From Halospina sp040196175 (GTDB taxonomy: Bacteria > Pseudomonadota > Gammaproteobacteria > Pseudomonadales > Oleiphilaceae): a DNA stretch of 64,000 nt. Every line of letters starts with the position of its first letter. The first letter of the stretch is position 1. Position numbers and translations under genes: made by a program. Of this stretch, positions 1-9,150 are shown in pieces. The notes beneath the pieces were generated by a model, which searched no databases, was not told the DNA's origin, and saw only the letters and a program-made list of their open reading frames with translations. The DNA lies in assembly GCF_040196175.1 (NCBI RefSeq), contig NZ_JBEFNF010000005.1, positions 170,163 to 234,162 of the forward strand. Direction: 5' to 3'.

Positions 1-1
1 A

Positions 2-64
2 GAAGCCGTCGAGGTCGCGGGCGTGCGCAACATCATCCGTTTCGAAATGGAGGATGGGAGGTGA
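2..64 (+). CDS. C-terminal fragment of an upstream protein (partial)
   Basis: An open frame enters from the left edge and stops with TGA at 62-64. Only about 20 residues are visible, ending in the acidic/basic tail FEMEDGR. The stop lies just ahead of the next start at 69 and shares its ribosome-binding site region, so the two genes are probably cotranscribed and translationally coupled. The fragment is too short to name a family. Confidence 0.4.
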   Translation, partial: EAVEVAGVRNIIRFEMEDGR

Positions 65-68
65 CATT

Positions 69-1397
69 ATGAAGACTCCAGGCTTAAGAACACTCGGCCT
101 GCCGCTGATCGCGGTCACGTTTGTGCTTGGTCAGCCTGTTCCGGTGACGGACATGGTCCCGGCCGGGCTGACCAACCAGGCCCATGCGGAAGAGGACGAC
201 AATGTCCGCCGGACGCCGGCCATGCGGCAGAACGTTCACAAACGTTTCAGTCGTATCCGGGAGCTGGCGGACAAGGGAAAGCTCGAAAACGCGTTTGAGG
301 TCTGGGAGCGGATGGATCCGGCTAATCTCAATAGCTACGAACGCGCCATGCGCTGGAATCTGGCGGCGTTTCTCCACCACCAGAGAAGCGATAATGAGGC
401 CATTGCTAACGCCTACCGGAAGCTTCTGGAGCAAACCGATATACCCCTTAGCCTGGAGCAGGACACCTGGTACAGCCTTGCCAGGGTGGAAATGGTGCGG
501 GGCAGCTATGAGGCGGCCATGGAGGCACTGGATGAATGGTTCGCTCTGCAGGAGGATCCCGGTGCCAACGCCTATGCTCTGAAAGCGCAGCTTCATTACC
601 GGCAGGAGAACTGGCGTCAGTCGCTTGATGCGATCAACAGGGCGATTGAGGTTCGGCACAACAGCGGTGATCAGGTTGCCAAGAACTGGTATCTGCTGAA
701 GCGCGGGATTCTGTACCAACAGGAGGACTACGAGGGGCTGGCAAGTGTTCTCGAGATTCTGGTTCGGGAATATCCCCAGAAGAGCTATCTGATGCAGCTG
801 TCGTCCGTGTATGGCGAGCTTGATCGACCGGCGGAGCAGCTTGCGGTTCGTGAGGCGGCTTACGAAAAAGGGTATCTGGACAAGGAGTCTGAGCTGGTCG
901 GTCTTGCACAGCTGATGGCCTCGCAGGACAGTCCATACAGGGCGGCTGAGGTTCTGCGCAAGGGCATTGAAGGGGGCCGGATCGAAGCCACGAGAGAGAA
1001 CCTGGAACGAATGGGTGACAATTTCCTGGTAGCCAAGGAATACGATAAGGCCATCGATGCGTTCAAGCAGGCGGCAGCCAAGACAGACAATGGCAAGCTG
1101 TACCTGCGGATGGCTCAGGTCGCCGCGGATCTGGGGGACTGGGATGAGGCCGAGCAGTACGCCGCCAGGGCGGTCGAGCGTGGCGACTTTGATCGTCTCG
1201 GGCGTGCGCACGTCGTGCGCGGGCTTGCTCTGTACCATCTCGAACGGTTCAGCGAGAGTCTGCAGTCCTTGGAACAGGCGCGTGGGTTTGAGGATACCCG
1301 TAAAATGGCCACCCAGTGGCATGACTATGTTCAGAAAGAGCAGAAGCGTCGCGAACAGCTTGAAGCGTCAGCGACATCAGGCATAAAAAGCTCGTAA
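69..1397 (+). CDS. Exported tetratricopeptide-repeat protein
   Basis: A 442-residue protein of unknown function. The start at 69 is preferred over an ATG at 54 because a GGGAGGTG ribosome-binding sequence lies just before it. The N-terminus is a basic then hydrophobic signal segment ending near AHAEED, so export to the periplasm is likely. The rest is helical TPR-type repeat, with alanine/tyrosine/leucine spacing such as YEAAMEALDEWF, NWRQSLDAINRAIEV, KEYDKAIDAFKQAAA and GDWDEAEQYAARAVERG. TPR proteins usually act as scaffolds. It lies upstream of a PilZ/GGDEF/EAL protein and of further exported TPR proteins, so a shared envelope complex is plausible but unproven. Confidence 0.8.
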   Translation: MKTPGLRTLGLPLIAVTFVLGQPVPVTDMVPAGLTNQAHAEEDDNVRRTPAMRQNVHKRFSRIRELADKGKLENAFEVWERMDPANLNSYERAMRWNLAAFLHHQRSDNEAIANAYRKLLEQTDIPLSLEQDTWYSLARVEMVRGSYEAAMEALDEWFALQEDPGANAYALKAQLHYRQENWRQSLDAINRAIEVRHNSGDQVAKNWYLLKRGILYQQEDYEGLASVLEILVREYPQKSYLMQLSSVYGELDRPAEQLAVREAAYEKGYLDKESELVGLAQLMASQDSPYRAAEVLRKGIEGGRIEATRENLERMGDNFLVAKEYDKAIDAFKQAAAKTDNGKLYLRMAQVAADLGDWDEAEQYAARAVERGDFDRLGRAHVVRGLALYHLERFSESLQSLEQARGFEDTRKMATQWHDYVQKEQKRREQLEASATSGIKSS

Positions 1398-1464
1398 AGC
1401 GTGATCCGAATCGTGGTTCGTTGATGTTTTCAGGCAGCATTACAACGTCATAGCCGTTACACTT

Positions 1465-2001
1465 GTGACCCCGAAGAGAAGGCGAGAGATTGCGAGTGTG
1501 CCGTGGAAAACGGAACGGGGACGTCGGCGTCATACACGCCATGAGCTGCGTCATGATGCTCTTCTGGTGGTGCAGGGGGGTGGTCCTACCGCGTGTCAGG
1601 TGGCGAACGTGTGTGAGCGGGGCATGTGGTTGGAAGGCGTTGCGGCAGAGTCCGTCATTGAACGCCTGACCCGCGATCCGACTCTGCCCGTGGAGATTCA
1701 TCTTTTCATCAGCGGTAATGACGGTGAACGCCATGAGCGCCACATGGCGCGGGTTCGGCGCATACGCAGCCCGGGTATCGGCGTCCAGCTGGAACAGCCC
1801 GCGCCAGATATGGTGGCTGCGCTGCGCAGGCCAGGCGTCGCCAAACGGCGGCTTCTGATGAATTCTCAAGAGAATGCCCGGCTCTGGCGGGTTTTCCGGG
1901 AGCAGATTCCCACGCTGTTTTCGCCGCTCTTGGAGCACTTTGTAGAAGCCTCACTTCGGCTTATCAATCAGGCTCTGGAAAAAAACAGCAACCCTGAATG
2001 A
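1465..2001 (+). CDS. PilZ-domain protein, probably the 5' half of a frameshifted DUF1631/GGDEF/EAL protein
   Basis: The frame opens with GTG at 1465; an in-frame GTG at 1498 is an alternative start. Residues about 20-115 look like a PilZ c-di-GMP-binding domain: the basic segment GRRRHTRHELRH, then CERGMWLEG in place of the usual DxSxxG region, then GIGVQLEQ. The tail (FSPLLEHFVEASLRLINQALEK) reads like the beginning of DUF1631 and then stops at 1999-2001. The +1 frame carries straight on without a stop into the GGDEF/EAL protein. Removing one A from the A7 run at 1979-1985 would join the two into one polypeptide of about 1,240 residues. Either the gene is split, or slippage or a sequence error is involved. 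Confidence 0.65.
   Translation: MTPKRRREIASVPWKTERGRRRHTRHELRHDALLVVQGGGPTACQVANVCERGMWLEGVAAESVIERLTRDPTLPVEIHLFISGNDGERHERHMARVRRIRSPGIGVQLEQPAPDMVAALRRPGVAKRRLLMNSQENARLWRVFREQIPTLFSPLLEHFVEASLRLINQALEKNSNPE
1979..1985 (+). other. A7 homopolymer at an apparent frameshift junction
   Basis: Seven consecutive A residues sit where the PilZ frame (stop 1999-2001) and the DUF1631/GGDEF/EAL frame overlap. With six A residues the reading becomes E-K-T-A-T-L-N-E-R-N-Q and runs on into the downstream protein. Runs of this kind are prone to polymerase slippage, to indels and to assembly error. Confidence 0.55.
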
Positions 2002-2056
2002 ACGCAATCAACTGCGGGATGCCCGTCTGCTTCTTATTGATCAACGGGACGGGCTG

Positions 2057-5000
2057 ATGCGCCGGTTCATGCAGGCCTGGTGGGAACACAGCGGGCTTTC
2101 GGCGGAGCATGGCGGCGGCGAGAGTGCCCGACTCGCATTGGTGGACAAGAATCTGTTCGAGGACTGGTTGGAGCTCCAGATGGTGGCCTCATCCGTGGCC
2201 GCCCGGCACCCCGAGGTTCTGTTCCGGCTTAATCAGCTGCTGTCACAACTGACCCAGTCGGAATACCACGACCGCAACAACCCACTGGCACCCATGGCGC
2301 TGTGTCAGGCACTGCAGTACAGCATGGCCCGTGGTGGCTACGAGGCTGCGGCCAAGCCTTTTCTTAATCAGGCTTTCGAGGAAGCGTTGGAGACATGCTG
2401 GAGCCGAGCGATGCACACGCTCGAGTCAGCCATGATCGCGCAAGGGCTGAGGGTGCTCCGGTTGGAAGAGATGCCCATTCGCTGGCGCACCCAGCCTGTC
2501 CAACCGCGTTCCTTACGGGTGAACGACGACGGCGCTGCTTCCGGGGTGGCTGGTGACATCGAAGGCGGCATGGCTGCGGGTACTGGTGGCAACGGAACCG
2601 TGCTTCGGTTAATCAGTCTGCAGCGCGATCCCCAGTCCTCGGACCCGGAAGTCGGATCAGAGAGCGCCTCCGCCATTATTGCGGCGGTTCACAATGAGCT
2701 TCTGGCAGCTCTGGAGCACACAGACGGCAACCTTGAGGCTGCACTGAGCAGGGCCATGGAAGCGGATCCCGCCAGCGCCGATAAGTTGACTCCGGCGCAC
2801 TGGGACCAGGTCCGCCTTGTGGATCGCTTATTTGCCGCAATGGACCAGCTTGAGCACCTGCCGCACAATCTGCGCGCGCTGCTGGATCGCCTGCGGGTTC
2901 CGGTACTGCAATTGATCCTGAATGATCCGGATTTCCTCGATGATCCCGGCCATACCGCCCGCAGTCTGCTGAATCAGCTGATGCAGCTGTGTGTGGCGGA
3001 TAAGGGATCAACCCGGCATCTCAGTGAAACCGTCAGCAGTGTGGTTGAGCGGCTCACCGCTCGCCCTTTGCCTTCTCCCGAAACCCTTGAGGTGGTTGCG
3101 GCTGAACTCCTAGAGCTGGTTCAGCGTCAGGAACGGGCCTTTATGCGCAACGCTGACCGCATTGCCCGTAATCACGAAGGGCGTCAGCAGCTTGAGCGTG
3201 CCCGCTGTGCCATACAGCGTCGTATCCGGGCGTCGCTCGCTGGCCACGAGGTTCCCATGATTCTGCTCGATCTGCTCGCCGCGGGGTGGGAGCAGAGTCT
3301 GGTGATGGCCCTGCTCAGGGAGGGAGCGGAGAGCGAAGCTGTGATCGAGCGTTTTGAGGTGATCCTGCAGATCCAGGCCTGGCTTGGGCGCTACAACCAA
3401 AGAGCGGGTTCGAGCCTGGAGCGCGAGCTGGAAACACCGGCATTGCTGGACTTTCTGGAACGGGAGTTAGCCAGTTCCGGGGAGCCGGGCCGGTATCAGG
3501 GCGTGGTGCGGCGGTTGGGCGCCCAGCTGCGGGCGGAGGAACGCCCGGACTTCGTTTGGCTGGCATCCTATCCGCTGGGTGAGCCCCCGGAACCCGAGAA
3601 GCCGGAAAAACCCGCAGCGTCTGATGCGGGCCGCTGGGGCCGGCGAGCCCGCGAGATGACGGTGGGCGACTGGGTCGAACTCGTCGATGAAAAGGGGGAC
3701 AACCGCCGTGTGCGACTCGTCTGGGTTGGCGATGATGCCTATCGCTTTGTATTCCTGACCCCGGAGGGATTGCATGAGGTGGAATATGGATTTTCGGAGA
3801 TGGTGGAAAGCCTGGCCACAGGGCGTATACAACTTGTGGAGGCGGAAGATGTGGCCTTCGTTGATCAGTCTCTTTACGCGATTGTGCAGGATCTCTATCG
3901 GGAGATGGCTTTCCGGGCCACCCATGATCCGCTGACAGGTTGTTTTATCCGTCATGAGTTTGAAAAACACCTGGGACGCCTAGCACGGCAGGCAGGATCG
4001 GCTGAGGCCGCCGGTACACTACTGGTTGTGGATGTCGATCAGTTCAGCGTTATCAATGCCAGCTACGGCACCCGTGCGGGTGACGCCGTACTCAGGGAGC
4101 TTGGAGCCCTCCTCGAGGAAGAGGCTGCGCTGCAGGGGGCGGAATCCGCCGTTGGTCGCCTGGGAAGCAACGAATTTGCTATTGCCCTGCAGCCCATGCC
4201 CATGGAATTAGGGTTGGATCTCGGAGAGCGGTTACGCCGGCGTGTAGCGGAGCACGGTTTCCGGAGCCAAGGCGTGGGCTTCGGGGCCAGTGTGAGTGTA
4301 GGCGTTGCCCTGTTTGACGGTACGAGCAAAGAACCGGATGCGCTTCTGAATGCGGCGGGGCTTGCAGTGGAGGCAGCACGCAGGGCTGGCGGTGATAATA
4401 TCCGGTTCGCAGGTGAACACGAACAGGAACGGCGGCGGCATGTGCTGGGATGGATTCCGCGCATTGACCGTGCCCTGGAAGACGGCACCCTGACACTGCG
4501 CGGCCAGCGGATTATGCCGCTTCACGGAGAGGGCCCGGGGTCCATTGAGGTTCTGCTGGGAATCAGGGACGATCAAGGGGCATCCGTTTCACCCCAGCCT
4601 TTTATGGAAGCCGCCGAGGAGTCGCGGCGCGTGGCGCGCGTGGATCGCTGGGTGGTTGAGCGCACCCTGGAATGGATGGCGGATCACCCGGAACAGGTGG
4701 CGGGGCTTGGCGCCGTCAATATCAATCTATCCGGCGCCTCGCTGAACGATGATGGTTTTCTGGTGAACCTTGAACAGCGGCTGCGCGAGACGGCGGTCCC
4801 GCTGGACCAGCTCTGCTTTGAGGTCACGGAAACGGCAGCTGTGGCCAACCTGCATTATACCGCGGAATTCATGCGTGCAGTGCGGCATCTTGGGTGCCGT
4901 TTCGCGCTGGATGACTTCGGTACCGGCCTTTCCTCCTACGCCTACCTTCAGCAGCTGCCCGTGGATGCCCTCAAGATGGACGGCGTATTTATACGTGACC

Positions 5001-5191
5001 TTAATCAGGAGTTGACCCATTACGCCATGGTTCGTTCCATCAACGAGCTGGCCCATTTCCTCGGCCTGAGCACTATCGCGGAATTCGTTGAGGATCTGGA
5101 AACCGTGGAGACCCTGAAGGAAATCGGCGTTGACTACGCCCAGGGCTTTGGCATCGCCCGCCCTCGATCGCTTGATTTGCGACAGCCGTAA
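2057..5191 (+). CDS. DUF1631 / PilZ-like / degenerate GGDEF / EAL protein (c-di-GMP turnover or sensing)
   Basis: From the first ATG the product is 1,044 residues, but the same frame is open upstream to about 1979, so the true N-terminus probably lies in the preceding PilZ frame. Residues about 1-560 match DUF1631 (LRVPVLQLILNDPDFLDDP, FVWLASYP). About 530-600 resembles a PilZ-like barrel. About 625-790 is a GGDEF domain whose signature is GSNEF instead of GGDEF, so cyclase activity is doubtful. About 805-1040 is an EAL domain that keeps EVLL, NINLS, EVTET, DDFGTG, KMDG and EFVED, so the usual metal and catalytic acidic residues appear present and phosphodiesterase activity is plausible. It would act in the cytoplasm. 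It is followed by the TPR/ExbBD operon. Confidence 0.8.
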   Translation: MRRFMQAWWEHSGLSAEHGGGESARLALVDKNLFEDWLELQMVASSVAARHPEVLFRLNQLLSQLTQSEYHDRNNPLAPMALCQALQYSMARGGYEAAAKPFLNQAFEEALETCWSRAMHTLESAMIAQGLRVLRLEEMPIRWRTQPVQPRSLRVNDDGAASGVAGDIEGGMAAGTGGNGTVLRLISLQRDPQSSDPEVGSESASAIIAAVHNELLAALEHTDGNLEAALSRAMEADPASADKLTPAHWDQVRLVDRLFAAMDQLEHLPHNLRALLDRLRVPVLQLILNDPDFLDDPGHTARSLLNQLMQLCVADKGSTRHLSETVSSVVERLTARPLPSPETLEVVAAELLELVQRQERAFMRNADRIARNHEGRQQLERARCAIQRRIRASLAGHEVPMILLDLLAAGWEQSLVMALLREGAESEAVIERFEVILQIQAWLGRYNQRAGSSLERELETPALLDFLERELASSGEPGRYQGVVRRLGAQLRAEERPDFVWLASYPLGEPPEPEKPEKPAASDAGRWGRRAREMTVGDWVELVDEKGDNRRVRLVWVGDDAYRFVFLTPEGLHEVEYGFSEMVESLATGRIQLVEAEDVAFVDQSLYAIVQDLYREMAFRATHDPLTGCFIRHEFEKHLGRLARQAGSAEAAGTLLVVDVDQFSVINASYGTRAGDAVLRELGALLEEEAALQGAESAVGRLGSNEFAIALQPMPMELGLDLGERLRRRVAEHGFRSQGVGFGASVSVGVALFDGTSKEPDALLNAAGLAVEAARRAGGDNIRFAGEHEQERRRHVLGWIPRIDRALEDGTLTLRGQRIMPLHGEGPGSIEVLLGIRDDQGASVSPQPFMEAAEESRRVARVDRWVVERTLEWMADHPEQVAGLGAVNINLSGASLNDDGFLVNLEQRLRETAVPLDQLCFEVTETAAVANLHYTAEFMRAVRHLGCRFALDDFGTGLSSYAYLQQLPVDALKMDGVFIRDLNQELTHYAMVRSINELAHFLGLSTIAEFVEDLETVETLKEIGVDYAQGFGIARPRSLDLRQP

Positions 5192-5192
5192 C

Positions 5193-5281
5193 ACTCCGGA
5201 TTGCCAGTGGGTGACCTGTCCCACATCCCGTCCTGATCGCGCTTGATAGACTGCCTTCCGCCTTTCCCAGTAATCCGGAGT
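5193..5281. repeat. 10-bp inverted repeat between the EAL gene and the TPR operon
   Basis: ACTCCGGATT at 5193-5202 is repeated as its exact reverse complement at 5272-5281. The right arm ends two bases before the ribosome-binding region of the gene starting at 5291. The 69-base loop is long, so this could be a protein-binding site, a weak RNA fold or chance. Confidence 0.3.
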
Positions 5282-5290
5282 CTGGAGGTT

Positions 5291-6352
5291 ATGGCGATCC
5301 GGTTGATTACGCTTTCTGTCCTGTTGTGTGCCCTTTGTGCCCCGTCTGTGCTGGCCTCTTCGCTGGAGCGTGCGCGCCAGGCGCTGGACGAGGACACACC
5401 CGGTCGGGCTGAAGCTATCCTATCCGGTAATGTTTCCTCTGGAAACGTGGACGAGGCGCAACAGGACGAACTCTTCTTCCTGCTGGCGAAAACCGCGCGC
5501 TACTATGAGCACTTCAGTGAGGCCGGCAACCAGCTTAACCGCATCAGCGATCCCTTCTGGGGTGGCATGGGGTATTTCAATCTGGCCATGGCGTATCTGG
5601 AGCGTGAATCGCTGAGCCGTGCACGGGTTGCGTTGCGGGTTGTGCGCTCTCTGGCTGCTGGTGAGGCGTCACTACGCGGCGCAGACCTGGTCAGCCGGGC
5701 GCATATAGCCGAGGGGCTGCTGGCTCTTCGCGAAGGCGATCCGCAGGGCGCACAGCAGGCCTTCGCCCGTGTACGCACCGACAGCACGCTGGTAAGCGAG
5801 GGACTCTATCTGCTCGGCATCGCCCGAGCCCGTAATGGCAGACTGCATCGCGCCCTTCAGACCTGGCAGCGGGTCGAACGCTTTCCGGTGGCCTGGCCCG
5901 GTGTGGTGGAGGCGCGCTTGGCGCGCGTCTGGGGGTACAGCGAATCCGGTTATCATGATGAGGCCCTGGCGACGGCGGAGCGCAACCATACTTATCTTGA
6001 GCGCGGCATTGAGGAACTGGATAGGCTGCGCGAGCAGGTGAGGACGCAGGGAGTAGCGCGGCTGATCCGTTCCGATCTGGAGGGCGACCGGGATCTGGTG
6101 GCATTCCTGCGCGACAGCCGCAACCACGCCCGTTCGCCATTAATCGCCTGGGTCCTGGAATACGTGGCCGACGGGGGTGACCCTGAGGCGGATCCCGCGG
6201 CGCTGGATTCCGGATTCCTGGCGTTCCTCGAACGCGAGCGCGAACAGCTGGTGGCGTTCCGGGACCGCAACCTCAGGCAGCAGGCCCTGGTCTATGAGCA
6301 GCTGGCACTACGGCAGACGGAACGACCAGTGCAGCGGGGAAGCTGGGAATGA
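5291..6352 (+). CDS. Exported TPR-like protein, first gene of the TPR/ExbBD operon
   Basis: A 353-residue protein of unknown exact function. The ATG at 5291 is chosen because TCTGGAGGTT precedes it and it opens with a clean signal peptide (MAIRLITLSVLLCAL to SVLAS, cleavage near residue 20). The mature part is helical and TPR-like, with alanine-rich pairs such as RARQALDEDTPGRAEAIL, YFNLAMAYLERESLSRARVALRV and RALQTWQRVERF. It is predicted periplasmic. Its stop overlaps the next start in an ATGA arrangement, so the two genes are almost certainly translated together. By position it should be a scaffold component of the downstream ExbB/ExbD/AgmX-type complex. Confidence 0.75.
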   Translation: MAIRLITLSVLLCALCAPSVLASSLERARQALDEDTPGRAEAILSGNVSSGNVDEAQQDELFFLLAKTARYYEHFSEAGNQLNRISDPFWGGMGYFNLAMAYLERESLSRARVALRVVRSLAAGEASLRGADLVSRAHIAEGLLALREGDPQGAQQAFARVRTDSTLVSEGLYLLGIARARNGRLHRALQTWQRVERFPVAWPGVVEARLARVWGYSESGYHDEALATAERNHTYLERGIEELDRLREQVRTQGVARLIRSDLEGDRDLVAFLRDSRNHARSPLIAWVLEYVADGGDPEADPAALDSGFLAFLEREREQLVAFRDRNLRQQALVYEQLALRQTERPVQRGSWE

Positions 6353-9150
6353 AGTGTGTTGCAAGTATGCTGAGTGTCTGCATCGCTGTGCTGCTCATGA
6401 CCGGCGCCGGCGGGGTCCAGGCAACGGTGCTCCTGCAGGAGGGGGCGGCAACCCTCGGGGATCTCAGCCCCATTGTCATCAGAACGGGTGATGGGGATAT
6501 GCCGGAGACCTCCCTGGAGGAGGCGGTTCATCGCCATGTCCGTGTATTCCGGCGCGCGGATGATCCGCTGGTACGGGTGCATACACTCAACCGCATTCAG
6601 AATCTGCAAGCCCGCTTTGGTGGGGCGCTGGGGCTGTCCGAGGCAGCGTCAAAGCGCCTGCACCGGTCGGCACTGACGGATTTTGAGACGCTGCTGACCG
6701 AGGCCACGGGCAAGCGTGAGGCTGAGCTTCTGTACGAGGCGGCCCGGGCCAGTGATCTTGCCGGCCAGAAACGGCGTTCCGTGGCGTACCTGGAGCGGAT
6801 TCTGGACGAACACGGTGAATCCGGTTTCGTGGCGGAAGCCGCCTTCCGAACGGGTGAGCACCGGTTCAGTGAAGGCCGTTACGCCGGAGCCGCAGACGCC
6901 TTCAGGAGGGCTCACGAACAGGGAGCTGATAACGGCTTCCGTAATAACAGTCTTTACATGCTGGGATGGAGTCATTTTCTGGATGAACGGGCCATGAGCG
7001 CGGCTGGGCTGTTCCTGCGTTTTCTGGACCGCTATCACGACAAGGGCAGCGGGTTCGATGCGATCTCGGGCAAAGACGCGGAACAGGTGGCGGACGCCCA
7101 GCGAGTGCTCAGCCTCATCGCCACCTATGGCCGCGGCCCGGAAACGCTGGCGGGTATTCTGGATACCCACGGAGAGCGGCCCTATGTTGCCACTCTCTAT
7201 GAGCACCTGCTGCGTTTCCAGCGCGAGCGTGGGGATCACCGGGGCAGCGTTGCCACCGCCGAAGCCTTCCGTGAACGCTATCCGGACCATCCAAAAGCGC
7301 CCGCGATGCTGACCGAGATAGTCGCAAGCTGGCGACTGGCGGGTAATAGCGCGCGGATGCGCGATGCCATGGGAAAGGCGGTGGCAGATCATGCCACGCC
7401 GGATGCCATGGTGCGGTTGGAGCTGCCAGTGCGTCGCAAGGTAATGGGCTATCTGCGCAGGCTGGGCGTGTGGCATTACACCCAGGGGCAGACCCTGGAG
7501 GAGGCTGAAGCCCGCCGCCATTATCGAGACGCATCCCGGCGGCTGCTTCAGTATGCCGATCGCGCCGAGCGTTTCCGAGCGGGAGCGGATCTCATGGGTA
7601 CAGGAGCTGGCTATATGGTTCTGCTCGCCGGGGATGCCGCCAAGCGTGGCGGTAGAACCAGCAGTGCTGCCGGTCTCTACGAACGGGCTGCCTGGTCCGA
7701 GCCGCCTTTTCCGGGAGCCGGCGAGGCGGCTTACGCCCTTGTCCAGATCCGCCATGACCAGTGGCGTCAGCAGGACACAAATGGAACCCGGAGTCGGCTG
7801 ATCGGCGATGCGCGCCGTTTTGTCGAAACCTTTCCCTGGCATACGGATATCAATGGCATCAGACAGGTGCTGGCCAATCGGCTTTATGAAGCCGGGAAGC
7901 ATGCGGAGGCTCGTCGTAGGGCGCAGGTCCTCGTCAAAGCTGATGCCACCTCCGACCAGCGCCGGGCAGGCTGGATCCTTCTGGGGCAGCTCCGTATGGC
8001 GGCAGAGGAATACGCGGCTGCCGCCAGTGCCTGGGCCGAGGTGCGCGCACTGACCCCGGCTGATGATGAGCGGCTGGGCAATTTCCGGGAGCGCCATGGG
8101 CTGGCTCTGTATAGGGAGGCCGAGCGCTTACGCAGCGATGAACAGCCCAAACAGGCGCGGCAACATTTTCAGCAGGCTTATGCGGCGGCCCCGGGAACGG
8201 ATGTGGCGGCAAGCGCCCGTTTTGATGAAAGCGGTCTGGTTCTGGATAGGGGGCGATGGGATGAGGCTATTCGTCTGCTTGAAAGCTTCCGGGACCGTTT
8301 TGCGGATCATGAGCTGGCACCGAGGGCGGTGGAGCGCATTGTCCACGCCCACCAAGAGGCCGGGCGTCCGGGAGCGGCTGCGGATGCCATGCTCGCGGCA
8401 ATCCCCGAGGATCTGGATGCGCAGGAGCGCTGGACCTATCGTCTGAGAGCTGCGCGCTATTACCGCAAGGCCGATCGCCTGCCGGATGCGGTGGCGCTGT
8501 ATCAACGCTACCTGGCAGAGGGGGTCGACCACCTGGGAGGGCATACCTTTCAGCAGGAGCGGCGGCACGAGTTGGCATTTATGCAGAAGGAGCTGGGCCG
8601 TGAACAGGCGCTCGGCGATACTCACAGGGCCATTGTCGAGGCGCAAGACGACGTCCAGGCAACCGGTGGCGGTGCCCGTCTTGCCAGCGAGAGTGCGCTA
8701 TGGCTGGGGCGTCGCGCCGCCCATGAGTTTGAGGCGATCGAACTGGGTGCGCCGCTTGAGCAATCCCTGGCGCGCAAGCGCGAGGCTCTGGCGCAGGCAC
8801 TGGACTGGTTCCGACGGGCGGAACAGTTCGGTATAGCGGAAACTGCCACTGAAAGCACCTACCGCATGGCGGAGCTCTATCGTCAGCTGGCGCAGGATGT
8901 GATGAATTCCGAGCGACCGTCGGGCCTGACGGAGCGCCAGGCAAGTCAGTACGAAATGCTGCTTGAGGAAGAAGCCTATCCCTTTGAGGAGAAGGCCATC
9001 GAACTGCACCAGCGCAACCAGGAACGGATATCCAAGGGACACTGGAGCGGGTGGGTCAGTCGTAGTCTTGAAGGCTTGGCGGATCTATTCCCAGCCCGTT
9101 ATGAGCGTGATCTTGAGTGGACGGAGGCTCGCTATGAAGCGGCGCGCTGA
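6349..9150 (+). CDS. Large exported TPR protein of the ExbBD/AgmX-type cluster
   Basis: A 933-residue protein with an N-terminal signal segment (MKCVASMLSVCIAVLLMTG, then ...GGVQA). Most of the rest consists of TPR-like helix pairs, for example AAFRTGEHRFSEGRYAGAAD, ALYREAERLRSDEQPKQARQ, GRWDEAIRLLESFRDRFADH and ADRLPDAVALYQRYLAEGVD. It should be a long periplasmic solenoid for protein contacts. It overlaps its neighbours on both sides: ATGA with the gene before, and 17 bases with the lipoprotein after. Large TPR proteins accompany ExbB/ExbD pairs in Agl-Glt-like and TonB-TPR clusters; a role as scaffold of such a complex is inferred from context. I do not recognise a specific named orthologue. 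Confidence 0.78.
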   Translation: MKCVASMLSVCIAVLLMTGAGGVQATVLLQEGAATLGDLSPIVIRTGDGDMPETSLEEAVHRHVRVFRRADDPLVRVHTLNRIQNLQARFGGALGLSEAASKRLHRSALTDFETLLTEATGKREAELLYEAARASDLAGQKRRSVAYLERILDEHGESGFVAEAAFRTGEHRFSEGRYAGAADAFRRAHEQGADNGFRNNSLYMLGWSHFLDERAMSAAGLFLRFLDRYHDKGSGFDAISGKDAEQVADAQRVLSLIATYGRGPETLAGILDTHGERPYVATLYEHLLRFQRERGDHRGSVATAEAFRERYPDHPKAPAMLTEIVASWRLAGNSARMRDAMGKAVADHATPDAMVRLELPVRRKVMGYLRRLGVWHYTQGQTLEEAEARRHYRDASRRLLQYADRAERFRAGADLMGTGAGYMVLLAGDAAKRGGRTSSAAGLYERAAWSEPPFPGAGEAAYALVQIRHDQWRQQDTNGTRSRLIGDARRFVETFPWHTDINGIRQVLANRLYEAGKHAEARRRAQVLVKADATSDQRRAGWILLGQLRMAAEEYAAAASAWAEVRALTPADDERLGNFRERHGLALYREAERLRSDEQPKQARQHFQQAYAAAPGTDVAASARFDESGLVLDRGRWDEAIRLLESFRDRFADHELAPRAVERIVHAHQEAGRPGAAADAMLAAIPEDLDAQERWTYRLRAARYYRKADRLPDAVALYQRYLAEGVDHLGGHTFQQERRHELAFMQKELGREQALGDTHRAIVEAQDDVQATGGGARLASESALWLGRRAAHEFEAIELGAPLEQSLARKREALAQALDWFRRAEQFGIAETATESTYRMAELYRQLAQDVMNSERPSGLTERQASQYEMLLEEEAYPFEEKAIELHQRNQERISKGHWSGWVSRSLEGLADLFPARYERDLEWTEARYEAAR

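Noticed and set aside
84..1322. Long open frame on the minus strand opposite the first TPR gene
   Set aside because: It is an antisense shadow of a high-GC gene; the product has no recognisable motifs, and the plus-strand protein has a signal peptide and TPR pattern.
6649..8097. Open frame of about 480 codons on the minus strand opposite the 933-residue TPR gene
   Set aside because: Shadow of codon bias; no family features and no ribosome-binding site, while the plus frame is part of an overlapping operon.
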